From positions 32,430 to 96,429 of the forward strand of contig CANKBG010000006.1 of NCBI GenBank assembly GCA_947479935.1: a DNA stretch of 64,000 nt, given 5' to 3'. Below are positions 25,949 through 35,620 of this stretch, piece by piece. Source of the DNA: Comamonadaceae bacterium (GTDB taxonomy: Bacteria; Pseudomonadota; Gammaproteobacteria; Burkholderiales; Burkholderiaceae_C). Below the pieces are notes generated by a model. It had not been told where the DNA came from. It searched no databases and was given only the letters and a program-made list of their open reading frames with translations. The position numbers and the translations under genes are program-made. The number at the start of each line of letters is the position of its first letter. Position 1 is the first letter of the stretch.

Positions 25949-27724
25949 ATGGAAATCTCCAAAGCCGAAATGGCCACTGCTGCAGCGGCAGCTGCGTCCT
26001 CCGTCACCGATCTTCGTGGCGGCGAAATACTCGTCAAAGCACTGCAAGCCGAAAACGTCAAATATGTTTGGGGCTACCCAGGCGGCGCCGTTTTGCACAT
26101 TTACGACGCCTTTTTTAAACAAGATACCATCCAGCACGTTCTGGTTCGCCACGAGCAAGCAGCCGTTCATGCTGCCGATGGCTATGCGCGCGCCACGGGT
26201 GATGTGGGTGTGGCATTGGTCACCTCGGGCCCTGGTTTGACCAATGCCGTCACGGGCATTGCCACAGCTTACATGGACAGCATTCCCATGGTCATCATCA
26301 GTGGACAAGTACCCACCGCGGCCATTGGCTTAGATGCTTTCCAAGAATGCGATACCGTTGGCATTACCAGGCCCATAGTGAAGCACAACTTTTTGGTCAA
26401 AGATGCTCGCGACATGGCGGGCATCATGAAGAAAGCCTTCCACATTGCACGCAGTGGCAGGCCAGGCCCCGTGGTGGTCGATGTTCCCAAAGACGTTTCA
26501 TTTAACAAGGTGCCTTATCACGGCTACCCAGAGACAATTGAAATGCGCTCTTACAACCCCGTGCGCAAAGGCCACAGCGGACAAATTCGCAAAGCCCTTC
26601 AGTTGTTGATGGCGGCTAAGCGTCCTTACATTTACACAGGTGGCGGCGTACTTTTAAGCAACGCATCCGCTGAGTTGCGTCAGTTGGTCGACATGCTGGG
26701 CTATCCCGTCACCAATACCCTCATGGGCTTGGGCGCCTATCCTGCTACAGACTCTAAGTTTCTCGGCATGCTCGGTATGCACGGCACATGGGAAGCCAAC
26801 AATGCCATGCAACACTCTGACGTGTTGTTGGCGGTGGGCGCGCGCTTTGACGACCGCGTCATTGGCAACCCCAAACACTTTGCACAAAACGAGCGCAAGA
26901 TCATTCACATTGACATTGACCCATCCAGTATTTCCAAGCGTGTCAAAGTTGATGTCCCTATCGTGGGCGATGTGAAAGATGTTCTGATTGAGCTCATTGC
27001 CATGATCAAAGAGTCAGGCCTTAAGCCCGACAGCCATGCTTTGGGTGCATGGTGGTCCACCATTGACGGCTGGCGCCAACGCAACTGCATGAAGTACGAC
27101 AGTGAAAACACCGAGGTCATCAAACCGCAAAAGGTCATTCAAACTTTGTACAACATGACCAAAGATGCCGACGCTTACATCACATCCGATGTGGGTCAGC
27201 ACCAGATGTGGGCTGCGCAATATTACAAATTTAACGAACCCCGCCGTTGGATCAATTCGGGCGGCTTGGGTACCATGGGCGTGGGCATACCCTATGCCAT
27301 GGGCATTAAATTGGCCAAGCCAGACTCTGAGGTGTATTGCGTCACGGGTGAAGGCTCTGTGCAAATGTGCATTCAAGAGCTGTCCACTTGCTTGCAATAC
27401 AACACGCCCATCAAAATTGTGTCTTTGAACAACCGCTACTTGGGCATGGTTCGTCAGTGGCAGGAAATTGAATATTCGGGCCGTTACAGCCACAGCTACA
27501 TGGATGCCTTGCCCGACTTCGTGAAATTGGCAGAAGCCTATGGTCATGTGGGCATGCTCATTGAGCGCCCCGAAGATGTCGAGCCTGCACTGCGCGAGGC
27601 TCGCAAGCTCAAAGATCGCACGGTGTTCATGGACTTCCGAACCGACCCCACGGAAAATGTTTTCCCAATGGTTCAAGCCGGTAAGGGCATTACGGAAATG
27701 TTGCTCAGCTCCGAAGACCTCTGA
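25949..27724 (+). CDS. ilvB: Acetolactate synthase large (catalytic) subunit
   Basis: A 591-residue ThDP/FAD enzyme making 2-acetolactate or 2-aceto-2-hydroxybutyrate, first common step of valine, leucine and isoleucine synthesis. The ATG at 25949 has AAAGG 6 bases upstream; a TTG at 25943 is too close to the SD. The N-terminal ThDP-activating Glu is in 'VRHEQAAVHAADGYARATG', and the ThDP motif begins 'TGEGSVQMCIQELST' and ends 'SLNNRYLGMVRQWQ'. The usual GDG is GEG here, a conservative Asp-to-Glu change. The acidic and Ala-rich N-terminal ~20 residues are an extension. ilvN and ilvC follow. Confidence 0.96.
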   Translation: MEISKAEMATAAAAAASSVTDLRGGEILVKALQAENVKYVWGYPGGAVLHIYDAFFKQDTIQHVLVRHEQAAVHAADGYARATGDVGVALVTSGPGLTNAVTGIATAYMDSIPMVIISGQVPTAAIGLDAFQECDTVGITRPIVKHNFLVKDARDMAGIMKKAFHIARSGRPGPVVVDVPKDVSFNKVPYHGYPETIEMRSYNPVRKGHSGQIRKALQLLMAAKRPYIYTGGGVLLSNASAELRQLVDMLGYPVTNTLMGLGAYPATDSKFLGMLGMHGTWEANNAMQHSDVLLAVGARFDDRVIGNPKHFAQNERKIIHIDIDPSSISKRVKVDVPIVGDVKDVLIELIAMIKESGLKPDSHALGAWWSTIDGWRQRNCMKYDSENTEVIKPQKVIQTLYNMTKDADAYITSDVGQHQMWAAQYYKFNEPRRWINSGGLGTMGVGIPYAMGIKLAKPDSEVYCVTGEGSVQMCIQELSTCLQYNTPIKIVSLNNRYLGMVRQWQEIEYSGRYSHSYMDALPDFVKLAEAYGHVGMLIERPEDVEPALREARKLKDRTVFMDFRTDPTENVFPMVQAGKGITEMLLSSEDL

Positions 27725-27823
27725 GCCAATTTAAATATTCAAATTAACTTTAGAAGAATCTATTGACCGCCAAGCCTGCACATTACCGTGTGCGGGGGAG
27801 GGCGGCGAAAAGAGGAATCGAAC

Positions 27824-28315
27824 ATGAAACACATCATCGCTGTCTTGTTAGAAAACGAACCTGGTGCATTGTCCAGAGTGGTAGGTTTATTTTCTGCTCG
27901 TGGCTACAACATTGAGTCGCTCAGTGTGGCCCCTACTGAAGATCCAAGCTTGTCACGCATGACCATCCAAACAGCTGGTTCTGACGACGTGATTGAACAA
28001 ATTACCAAGCACCTGAATCGCCTCATTGAGGTGGTGAAGGTGGTTGACCTCACAGAAGGCGCATACACTGAGCGTGAACTCATGCTTGTGAAAGTTCGCG
28101 CTGTGGGCAAAGAGCGTGAAGAGATGAAGCGCATGGCCGACATCTTCCGTGGTCGAGTGATTGATGTCACAGACAAAAGCTACACCGTGGAACTGACGGG
28201 CGATCAATCTAAAAACGACGCGTTTTTGGAAGCCCTTGACCGCAGCGCCATTCTTGAAACAGTCCGTACCGGTGCCTGTGGCATTGGCCGGGGTGAGCGC
28301 ATTTTGCGCGCCTAA
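27824..28315 (+). CDS. ilvN: Acetolactate synthase small (regulatory) subunit
   Basis: A 163-residue regulatory subunit (IlvH/IlvN type) that activates IlvB and gives valine feedback. The N-terminal ACT domain is clear ('KHIIAVLLENEPGALSRVVGLFSARGYNIESL') as is the C-terminal ALS_ss_C domain ('LMLVKVRAVGKEREEMKRM'). The ATG at 27824 is used because AGAGGAA lies 6 bases upstream and the protein then starts at the conserved MKHIIAVL; an in-frame upstream start would add 12 unrelated residues. It lies 99 bases after ilvB and 38 before ilvC. Confidence 0.96.
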   Translation: MKHIIAVLLENEPGALSRVVGLFSARGYNIESLSVAPTEDPSLSRMTIQTAGSDDVIEQITKHLNRLIEVVKVVDLTEGAYTERELMLVKVRAVGKEREEMKRMADIFRGRVIDVTDKSYTVELTGDQSKNDAFLEALDRSAILETVRTGACGIGRGERILRA

Positions 28316-28341
28316 ACCACCTTTTTTTGAACGATTTTTGA

Positions 28342-29370
<1,029 letters not shown>

Positions 29371-29404
29371 TTTTGTCGAGCCATCCACCTGAAAGCCCTG
29401 TCGC

Positions 29405-30220
29405 ATGCAAGATGGCATAGAAAACTCTGACGGCGGCGAAGCCGGTGGTCAACCACGTAAACCCCGCAAGGGCATTTATGTGTTGCCCAACCTGTTTACG
29501 CTGGCAGCCTTGTTCGGTGGCTTTTACGCCATCGTGATGGCCATGAATGGCCGCTTTGACATGGCTGCTATCGGCGTATTCTGTGCCATGGTGCTTGACA
29601 GCCTCGATGGCCGAGTGGCGCGCATGACCAATACGCAAAGCGCCTTTGGCGAACAAATGGACTCCTTGTCTGACATGGTTTCCTTTGGCGCTGCGCCAGC
29701 CCTCATTGCCTATGAGTGGTCGCTCAAGGGCTTGGGGCGCTGGGGTTGGATTGCCGCGTTTGTTTATTGTGCCTGCGCAGCTTTGCGTTTGGCGCGCTTC
29801 AATGTGAACACCGCCGTGGTGGACAAACGGTTTTTTCAGGGTTTGCCTTCGCCAGCGGCGGCGGCCCTGGTCATGGGATTCATCTCCATCATGACCGATG
29901 CTGAGGTGTCACCCACCAGCATGGCCTGGCCGATGTTCGTGGTGGCCTTGTTTTCTGGCCTCACCATGGTGACCAATGTGCCTTTTTACAGTTTCAAAGA
30001 TGTCAGCATGAAGCAAAGTGTGCCTTTTGTGGTCATTGTGCTCATTGCTTTGGGTATTGCGGCTGTGAATATTCACCCCCCCATGGTCCTGTTTGGATTG
30101 TTTGTTTTGTATGGTTTCAGTGGTTACGTCTTGTACGCTTGGCGCAAATTCAAGGGTGAGCAAACCAGCGTCATTAGCACTTCCACCGAAGATCCGGACG
30201 AACGCGGCCTTCATCAGTGA
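29405..30220 (+). CDS. pssA: CDP-diacylglycerol--serine O-phosphatidyltransferase
   Basis: A 271-residue membrane enzyme making phosphatidylserine, precursor of phosphatidylethanolamine. The CDP-alcohol phosphotransferase signature runs D-S-L-D-G-R-V-A-R, eight residues, G, then M-D-S-L-S-D (about residues 61-84), all key Asp residues present. Several hydrophobic helices follow. It is of the type II (multi-spanning) class. The gene lies between ilvC and the leuA leader; this ilv-pssA-leuA neighbourhood is common in Burkholderiales, though no functional link is evident. No psd gene is in the window. Confidence 0.94.
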   Translation: MQDGIENSDGGEAGGQPRKPRKGIYVLPNLFTLAALFGGFYAIVMAMNGRFDMAAIGVFCAMVLDSLDGRVARMTNTQSAFGEQMDSLSDMVSFGAAPALIAYEWSLKGLGRWGWIAAFVYCACAALRLARFNVNTAVVDKRFFQGLPSPAAAALVMGFISIMTDAEVSPTSMAWPMFVVALFSGLTMVTNVPFYSFKDVSMKQSVPFVVIVLIALGIAAVNIHPPMVLFGLFVLYGFSGYVLYAWRKFKGEQTSVISTSTEDPDERGLHQ

Positions 30221-30242
30221 TGCAGTTTTCTAAAACTTGTGC

Positions 30243-30248
30243 TACAGT
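30243..30248 (+). promoter_or_regulatory. Candidate extended -10 promoter of leuA leader
   Basis: TG-C-TACAGT (TACAGT 30243-30248) fits an extended -10 element; no good -35 is seen. Transcription would begin at about 30254-30256, at the leader-peptide ATG itself. Confidence 0.45.
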
Positions 30249-30254
30249 ATTTAC

Positions 30255-30308
30255 ATGAAATTGAATTTACTAGCGCTACTGCTAACGCCCCACGGGCGGG
30301 ATATGTAG
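30255..30308 (+). CDS. leuL: leuA leader peptide (leucine attenuator)
   Basis: A 17-residue ORF MKLNLLALLLTPHGRDM with Leu at positions 3, 5, 6, 8, 9 and 10 (codons TTG, TTA, CTA, CTA, CTG, CTA), placed just upstream of a terminator and leuA. The leucine-codon run is the hallmark of a ribosome-stalling leader peptide. No SD precedes its ATG, and the predicted transcription start is at or next to the ATG, so translation may be leaderless. The C-terminal codons form part of the pause hairpin. Confidence 0.82.
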   Translation: MKLNLLALLLTPHGRDM

Positions 30309-30364
30309 CGCACGCTGTTCATTTTCCCAAAAAGCCCGTATGCCAAAAGCAGCGGGCTTTTTTA
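30286..30364 (+). promoter_or_regulatory. leuA transcription attenuator (pause, antiterminator, terminator)
   Basis: Three competing pairings are visible. Pause: CGCCC (30286-30290) with GGGCG (30294-30298), loop CAC. Antiterminator: ACGGGC (30292-30297) with GCCCGT (30334-30339). Terminator: AAAAAGCCCG (30329-30338) with CGGGCTTTTT (30353-30362), followed by more T. A ribosome stalled at the Leu codons would cover the first pause strand and favour the antiterminator, allowing leuA expression when leucyl-tRNA is scarce. Confidence 0.82.
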
Positions 30365-30406
30365 TTTTCACAGTTGCTTTGTAAGTTTTCAAATTAGGAG
30401 TGAAAC

Positions 30407-31945
30407 ATGGCTGATAAATTGATCATTTTTGACACGACATTGCGTGACGGCGAACAGTCGCCTGGCGCCTCCATGAACCGTGACGAGAAGCTGCGTATTG
30501 CGCGTCAATTGGAGCGATTGCGCGTTGACGTGATCGAAGCCGGTTTTGCCGCCAGTTCCAACGGTGACTTTGAAGCGGTGCAGGCCATCGCCAAGGCCAT
30601 TAAAGATTCCACCATCTGCTCCTTGTCGCGCGCCAACGACCGTGATATTTCGCGCGCAGCAGAAGCCCTCAAGGGTGCCAACAGTGGGCGCATTCATACT
30701 TTCATTGCAACCTCACCTTTGCACATGGAAAAGAAACTTCGCATGACGCCCGACCAGGTCTTTGAACAAGCCAAACAGTCAGTCCGATTTGCTCGCAATT
30801 TGATAGCAGACGTGGAGTTCAGCCCAGAAGACGGCTACCGCAGTGACATGGATTTTTTGTGCAAGGTGCTAGAGGCAGTCATTGACGAAGGCGCTACCAC
30901 CATCAACGTGCCCGACACGGTGGGTTATGCGGTGCCGGAGTTGTATGGCCAGTTCATCAAAACACTTCGCGAACGCATTCCCAACTCTGACAAAGCCATT
31001 TGGTCTGTGCACTGCCACAACGACTTGGGGATGGCGGTGGCCAACAGTTTGGCAGGCGTGAAGTTGGGCGGTGCACGTCAAGTTGAATGCACCATCAATG
31101 GATTGGGTGAGCGGGCAGGCAATTGCTCATTAGAAGAAATTGTGATGGCCGTTAAAACGCGCAAAGACTACTACGGTTTAGAGATGAGCATCGACCCCAT
31201 CCATATCGTGGCAGCCAGCCGCATGGTGAGTCAAACAACGGGCTTTGTGGTGCAACCCAATAAAGCAGTGGTCGGTGCCAATGCCTTTGCACATGCTTCT
31301 GGCATTCACCAAGATGGCGTGCTCAAAGCGCGCGACACCTATGAAATCATGCGAGCAGAAGATGTGGGTTGGTCGGCCAACAAAATTGTGTTGGGCAAGT
31401 TAAGTGGTCGCAACGCATTCAAACAACGCTTGCAAGAGTTAGGCGTGTTGCTTGAAAGCGAATCAGAATTGAATGCAGCCTTCACGCGTTTCAAAGAATT
31501 GGCCGACCGCAAGAGCGAAATATTTGACGAGGACATCTTGGCCTTGGTCAGCGAGGAAAGCGTGACCCAAGACAAAGAGCAATATGCTTTTGTATCTTTG
31601 GCGCAACACAGTGAAACAGGGGAGCGCCCCAGCGCCGCCATCGTTTTCACGGTCAGTGGCAAGGAAGTTCATGGAAAATCAGAGGGCAATGGTCCCGTGG
31701 ACGCATCCCTTAAAGCCATTGAATCGATTGTCGAAAGCGGCGCGGAAATGGTTCTGTATTCTGTCAACGCCATCAGTGGATCGACTGAAAGCCAAGGCGA
31801 AGTCACGGTTCGTCTGCAAAACAGCGGTCGAGTGGTCAACGGTGTTGGTTCCGACCCAGACATCATTGTGGCTTCGGCAAAAGCTTACTTGAGCGCCTTG
31901 AACAAGCTGCAGAGTAAGGCGGATAGAGTGGCGGCTCAAGGCTAG
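30407..31945 (+). CDS. leuA: 2-isopropylmalate synthase
   Basis: A 512-residue enzyme condensing acetyl-CoA with 2-ketoisovalerate, first step of leucine synthesis. The catalytic barrel opens with '[19 protein letters not shown]', the metal His pair is in '[19 protein letters not shown]', and '[18 protein letters not shown]' and '[12 protein letters not shown]' follow. The C-terminal LeuA dimer/allosteric domain (about residues 390-505) is present, so leucine feedback is expected. AGGAG lies before the ATG. Upstream is a leucine attenuator; downstream a strong terminator. leuBCD are not in the window. Confidence 0.97.
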   Translation: MADKLIIFDTTLRDGEQSPGASMNRDEKLRIARQLERLRVDVIEAGFAASSNGDFEAVQAIAKAIKDSTICSLSRANDRDISRAAEALKGANSGRIHTFIATSPLHMEKKLRMTPDQVFEQAKQSVRFARNLIADVEFSPEDGYRSDMDFLCKVLEAVIDEGATTINVPDTVGYAVPELYGQFIKTLRERIPNSDKAIWSVHCHNDLGMAVANSLAGVKLGGARQVECTINGLGERAGNCSLEEIVMAVKTRKDYYGLEMSIDPIHIVAASRMVSQTTGFVVQPNKAVVGANAFAHASGIHQDGVLKARDTYEIMRAEDVGWSANKIVLGKLSGRNAFKQRLQELGVLLESESELNAAFTRFKELADRKSEIFDEDILALVSEESVTQDKEQYAFVSLAQHSETGERPSAAIVFTVSGKEVHGKSEGNGPVDASLKAIESIVESGAEMVLYSVNAISGSTESQGEVTVRLQNSGRVVNGVGSDPDIIVASAKAYLSALNKLQSKADRVAAQG

Positions 31946-31985
31946 CCTCTCCAAATTTGAGGACTGAAAAAGATCTTCAAGAAGG

Positions 31986-32019
31986 TCGCGCAAGGTGTTG
32001 ATCTTGCGCGATTTTTTTT
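31986..32019 (+). terminator. Rho-independent terminator of leuA
   Basis: Perfect 9-bp stem TCGCGCAAG (31986-31994) and CTTGCGCGA (32003-32011), 8-base loop, then a run of eight T. Confidence 0.95.
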
Positions 32020-32093
32020 ATTTATGTACACTGGCCAGAGTTTCTATTACACTCGCCAAAATTTGCTAGCTTTTTGGCCTTGAAAGTACCGCT

Positions 32094-33134
32094 TTGAATC
32101 CAATAAATCGCCTGTTTGGTCCCCACTTTCTCAAACAATGCTTGTCCTTGAGCCTGATCAGTTTGATATCAGTTGCGGCTCTAGCGGCAGATGTTGACAA
32201 GGGTCGAAAAGCAGTCGACGCTGGAAAATCCCCCCCAAAGACCACAAAGGTCGCCCAAGCTGCAAAACCCGCCCCTAAAGTTCGCAAAGCCGCCAAAGCC
32301 AAAGCTGTTGACACCCGTCCTTCGTTTGGGCGCCTAGCAGGTTTGCATCAGGGCGGCGATGCTTTAGATTTACGTTCAAGTGTTGCGCTGGTCATTGATC
32401 AAGACACCCAAGAAATTTTGGTTCGTAAAAATGATCTGGCCGTGCTGCCCATTGCCTCATTGACCAAACTCATGACGGGCTTGGTCATCAGCGATGCCAA
32501 TTTGCCTCAAACTGAAATGATTGCCATCACGCAAGAAGATGTTGACACCGAAAAAGGCAGTACATCGCGATTGGCTGTGGGTTCGTTTTTGAGCCGCGGT
32601 GACTTGTTGCACTTGGCACTCATGTCCAGTGAAAACCGAGCAGCACATGCGCTGGGCCGTACTTACCCCGGTGGTTTGAATGCCTTTGTCAAAGCCATGA
32701 ACGATCGTGCGCAAGCACTTGGCATGGGCTCCACCCGCTATGTAGAACCCACAGGGCTGTCGAGTCGAAATCAATCAAGCGCCTCTGACTTGGCTGTCTT
32801 GGTCGGCGCCGCTTACAACGTCCCTTTGTTGCGTGAACTCTCTACTTCGCCCGGTATAGAAGTGGCTGTGGGCCGTCGAACATTGCACTACAACACCACC
32901 AACCGTTTGGTGAAAAGTCCCAACTGGGATATTGGTTTGCAAAAGACCGGTTACATCTCTGAAGCGGGCCAATGCTTGGTCATGCAAACCAAGGTTTCGG
33001 GTCGCAAATTGATCATGGTGTTTTTAGATTCGGCGGGCAAACTGAGCCGCATCGCCGATGCAGAGCGCGTTCGTCGTTGGGTTGAAAATCAAAACGCTCG
33101 AACAACATTAGTCCCTGCCAGTACATCGGGCTAA
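32094..33134 (+). CDS. pbpG: D-alanyl-D-alanine endopeptidase (PBP7-like)
   Basis: A 346-residue periplasmic peptidase of the S11 family that cleaves peptidoglycan cross-links. The TTG at 32094 (TGAAAG 7 bases upstream) gives an N-terminal signal peptide ending near 'SVAALAA'. A Lys/Ala/Pro-rich linker precedes the catalytic domain. The three penicillin-binding motifs are S122-x-x-K125 (ASLTKL), SEN ('MSSENRAAHALGR') and KTG ('LQKTGYISEAGQCL'). Close to PBP7/PbpG rather than to DacA-type carboxypeptidases, because the C-terminal membrane-anchor domain is missing. It is transcribed alone after the leuA terminator. Confidence 0.9.
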   Translation: MNPINRLFGPHFLKQCLSLSLISLISVAALAADVDKGRKAVDAGKSPPKTTKVAQAAKPAPKVRKAAKAKAVDTRPSFGRLAGLHQGGDALDLRSSVALVIDQDTQEILVRKNDLAVLPIASLTKLMTGLVISDANLPQTEMIAITQEDVDTEKGSTSRLAVGSFLSRGDLLHLALMSSENRAAHALGRTYPGGLNAFVKAMNDRAQALGMGSTRYVEPTGLSSRNQSSASDLAVLVGAAYNVPLLRELSTSPGIEVAVGRRTLHYNTTNRLVKSPNWDIGLQKTGYISEAGQCLVMQTKVSGRKLIMVFLDSAGKLSRIADAERVRRWVENQNARTTLVPASTSG

Positions 33135-33136
33135 TT

Positions 33137-33167
33137 CAAACAAGTCCGTTGAATACAGACTTGTTTG
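33137..33167. terminator. Hairpin between convergent pbpG and iclR-type gene
   Basis: Perfect 10-bp inverted repeat CAAACAAGTC (33137-33146) and GACTTGTTTG (33158-33167) with an 11-base loop, exactly between two convergent stops. No long T-run follows, but its position favours a shared terminator. Confidence 0.65.
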
Positions 33168-33168
33168 C

Positions 33169-33945
33169 CTAAGATTTGTAGCCCAGCGCCTGCGAAATTG
33201 CTTCTGTGGTGTCTTGCAGTTTTTGCAGCCAAGCCTCGTCTAGTCGGTCGGCAGGTGCGGAAATCGACAGACCCGCCAACAACTTGCCTTGATCGTCATA
33301 GATGCCAGCAGCAATGCAGCGAACACCTAACTCCAACTCCTCGTTGTCTCTTGCAATGCCGTATTGGCGCACTTTGGACAACTCACGCTCAAGCACTGGC
33401 AATTGGGTGATGCTGTTTTTGGTCTGGCCGCTTAAACCTGTTCGGGTTGCGTAGCTTCTGACTTTCATCGGCTCATCGACCGATAAAAACAATTTGCCCA
33501 CAGACGTTAAATGCAATGGCGCCCGGCCGCCAATGGCTCTGACCACCTGCATACCTGAGCGCTCGCTGTAAGCGCGTTCAATGTAAACAATCTCATCACC
33601 TTGGCGCATGCTGAGGTTGACAGGTTGCTGTATGAGTTTGTGCAACTCTCGCATGGGCGCCAAGGCTGCATCGCGAACATTCAAACGCGCTTTGACCATG
33701 TTGCCCAGTTCAAGCAGTCGCATTCCCAATCGATAACTCCCAGGTTCTGGGCGGTCGACAAAACGGCCAATGGTGAGATCGTTCAAAATTCGGTGCGCAG
33801 TGGACGGATGGAGGCCGGTTTTTTCGCTAATTTCTTTCAAAGAAATAGAGTCTTCTCTGGATGCCAAGACATCCATCAACGAAAACAATCGCTCAATGAC
33901 TTGAATGGTGGGAGCTACAGGTGTGTGAGCTTCAGCTTTTCTCAT
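33169..33945 (-). CDS. IclR-family transcriptional regulator
   Basis: A 258-residue regulator with an N-terminal winged helix ('LKEISEKTGLHPSTAHRILNDL', about residues 38-60) and the C-terminal IclR effector domain ('LTSVGKLFLS', 'YGIARDNEELELGVRCIAAGIYDDQGKLLAGLSISAP' region, about residues 180-240). Such proteins usually control catabolic genes for aromatic or other small acids. The nearest divergent or adjacent catabolic gene is not obvious: bpt lies upstream on the same strand. The regulon cannot be named from the sequence. Confidence 0.92.
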   Translation of the reverse strand: MRKAEAHTPVAPTIQVIERLFSLMDVLASREDSISLKEISEKTGLHPSTAHRILNDLTIGRFVDRPEPGSYRLGMRLLELGNMVKARLNVRDAALAPMRELHKLIQQPVNLSMRQGDEIVYIERAYSERSGMQVVRAIGGRAPLHLTSVGKLFLSVDEPMKVRSYATRTGLSGQTKNSITQLPVLERELSKVRQYGIARDNEELELGVRCIAAGIYDDQGKLLAGLSISAPADRLDEAWLQKLQDTTEAISQALGYKS

Positions 33946-34050
33946 GCGACTAAACCTCGGTCTTTTTCAAAGCGAAGAAGTCCTCCAAAAGGAAGACAAT
34001 GCGAAATATGATTTTACAAGATGAAATGGACTTTGTGTAGTCCTGCAAAC

Positions 34051-34797
34051 CTAGCCCGTTGAAACATGGCGCTGCCATAGGCCCGAATGCAGGCTTTCAC
34101 AAGGGCTAAATCTCTCTTTGTATTGCATTTTGGGGCTGGCCCCAATCCAATACCCCATGTAAACATAGGGCAGACCTAATTCTTGAGCCTGTTTGATTTG
34201 CCAGAGCACACCATAGGTGCCATAACTGGCCTTTTCCTCAGGTGCATAAAAGGTGTAAACGGCGGACAGACCCAGATTCAGCACATCCACAATGCTGACC
34301 ATTTTGAGTTCACCCACTTCACTGGTCTTGCTGGGCTCTCGAAACTCAACCAGCCGCGAATTGACACGACTTTGTAACAAAAATTGTTTGTACTGTTCAA
34401 CACTGTCGTGATCCATACCGCCGCCAGAGTGCCTGCTGTTTTGATAGCGCAAATACAGATCGTAGTGCTCGCTTTCAAAGCCCAACCGTGAAACACGTGC
34501 CACCAAATGCTGGTGTTTGAGAAGCGCGCGCTTTTGACTTCGATCGGGTTTAAATTCATTGCACAAAACTCGCATGGGCACACACGCTTGGCAGCCATCG
34601 CAATAGGGACGGTAGGTAAAAAGCCCACTTCTGCGAAAGCCACGTTCTACCAAATCGGAGTAAACATCATTTTGAATCAGATGACTGGGCGTGGCCACTT
34701 GCGATCTTGCCTCGCGCATTTCCAAGTAACTGCAGGGGTAAGCCGCAGTGGCATAAAACTGCAGTGTGCTAAAGGGCAAATCTTTGAGATGCGTCAT
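34051..34797 (-). CDS. bpt: Aspartate/glutamate leucyltransferase (Bpt)
   Basis: A 248-residue bacterial homologue of eukaryotic arginyl-tRNA protein transferase that adds Leu to N-terminal Asp or Glu, marking proteins for ClpS/ClpAP. The N-terminal part has '[16 protein letters not shown]' and the paired Cys region '[17 protein letters not shown]'; the C-terminal acyltransferase part has '[20 protein letters not shown]' and '[17 protein letters not shown]'. It follows aat 35 bases downstream on the same strand, so the two N-end-rule ligases are probably co-transcribed. clpS is not in the window. Confidence 0.94.
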   Translation of the reverse strand: MTHLKDLPFSTLQFYATAAYPCSYLEMREARSQVATPSHLIQNDVYSDLVERGFRRSGLFTYRPYCDGCQACVPMRVLCNEFKPDRSQKRALLKHQHLVARVSRLGFESEHYDLYLRYQNSRHSGGGMDHDSVEQYKQFLLQSRVNSRLVEFREPSKTSEVGELKMVSIVDVLNLGLSAVYTFYAPEEKASYGTYGVLWQIKQAQELGLPYVYMGYWIGASPKMQYKERFSPCESLHSGLWQRHVSTG

Positions 34798-34832
34798 GCT
34801 TTAAGCGGGGTCATCTTTGATGTGGTTTTACT

Positions 34833-35597
34833 TTAAATCGAATGTGGGGCATGCCAAGCATCCCAGTCAATTAGTGAATTTTTCCAATCAGGGCTGGCAA
34901 GTTTCAAGGCGGGCATGCTTTGAGCTAAGAAATCAGACCGAGACATCTCTTGTGCACCCATCAAGGCTAAGTGCGCCGTATTTTGCTGGCAATCTATGGC
35001 CAAAATTTCATGCTGCTGACAAACATTGACCAGTGCTGCCAGCGCCATTTTGGAGCCGTCGCTGATTTGGCTGAACATGGATTCGCCAAACACTGCTTTG
35101 CCTATGCAAACAAAGTAAAGGCCTGCCACCAGTTCGCCATCTAACCAAGTTTCGGCGCTGTGCGCATAACCTGCAAGATGCAGCGCTTGATAGGCTTTCA
35201 CCATGTCGGGCACGATCCAAGTGCCGTTTTGACCTTGACGCGGACTTTCAGCGCAGGCCTCAATGACCTGGTTAAAGGCGCTATCAAAGCACAATTCAAA
35301 TCTGGCGTGAGAGGCATAGCGCGAGAGCGTTTTGCGAAGCGACCTGTGGAGCTTGAAGTTTTTAATTTGAAGCACCATGCGGGGATCGGGGCTCCACCAA
35401 AGTACGGGCTGATCGGGGTTGAACCAAGGAAATATACCTTGGGAGTAGGCTTCTAATAATCGGTCTACGCCCAAATCGGTTCCGGCCGCCAATAAACCTG
35501 GGGCGTCGGTGTGAGCGCCCCATGCATTTTCCACAGGGGGTAGCGGGGTTTGGCTTTCAAGCCAAGTAAGTTGAGGTTGCAGGGTGCCAGCGGACAT
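34833..35597 (-). CDS. aat: Leucyl/phenylalanyl-tRNA--protein transferase
   Basis: A 254-residue transferase adding Leu or Phe to N-terminal Lys/Arg for the N-degron pathway. Family motifs: 'GLLAAGTDLGVDRLLEAYSQ', 'GIFPWFNPDQPVLWWSPDPR', 'GTWIVPDMVKAYQALHLAGY' and 'GKAVFGESMFS', with 'AHSAETWLDGELVAGLYF' between. Length is normal to slightly long. Its start is separated from the maiA start on the opposite strand by only 23 bases. Confidence 0.96.
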   Translation of the reverse strand: MSAGTLQPQLTWLESQTPLPPVENAWGAHTDAPGLLAAGTDLGVDRLLEAYSQGIFPWFNPDQPVLWWSPDPRMVLQIKNFKLHRSLRKTLSRYASHARFELCFDSAFNQVIEACAESPRQGQNGTWIVPDMVKAYQALHLAGYAHSAETWLDGELVAGLYFVCIGKAVFGESMFSQISDGSKMALAALVNVCQQHEILAIDCQQNTAHLALMGAQEMSRSDFLAQSMPALKLASPDWKNSLIDWDAWHAPHSI

Positions 35598-35620
35598 GTT
35601 TCCAGTTTATGCTAATGCCT

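Noticed and set aside
27725..27823. GCACA/TGTGC hairpin in the ilvB-ilvN gap
   Set aside because: Only 5 bp, no T-run, and ilvN has its own SD; it does not support a terminator or a separate promoter.
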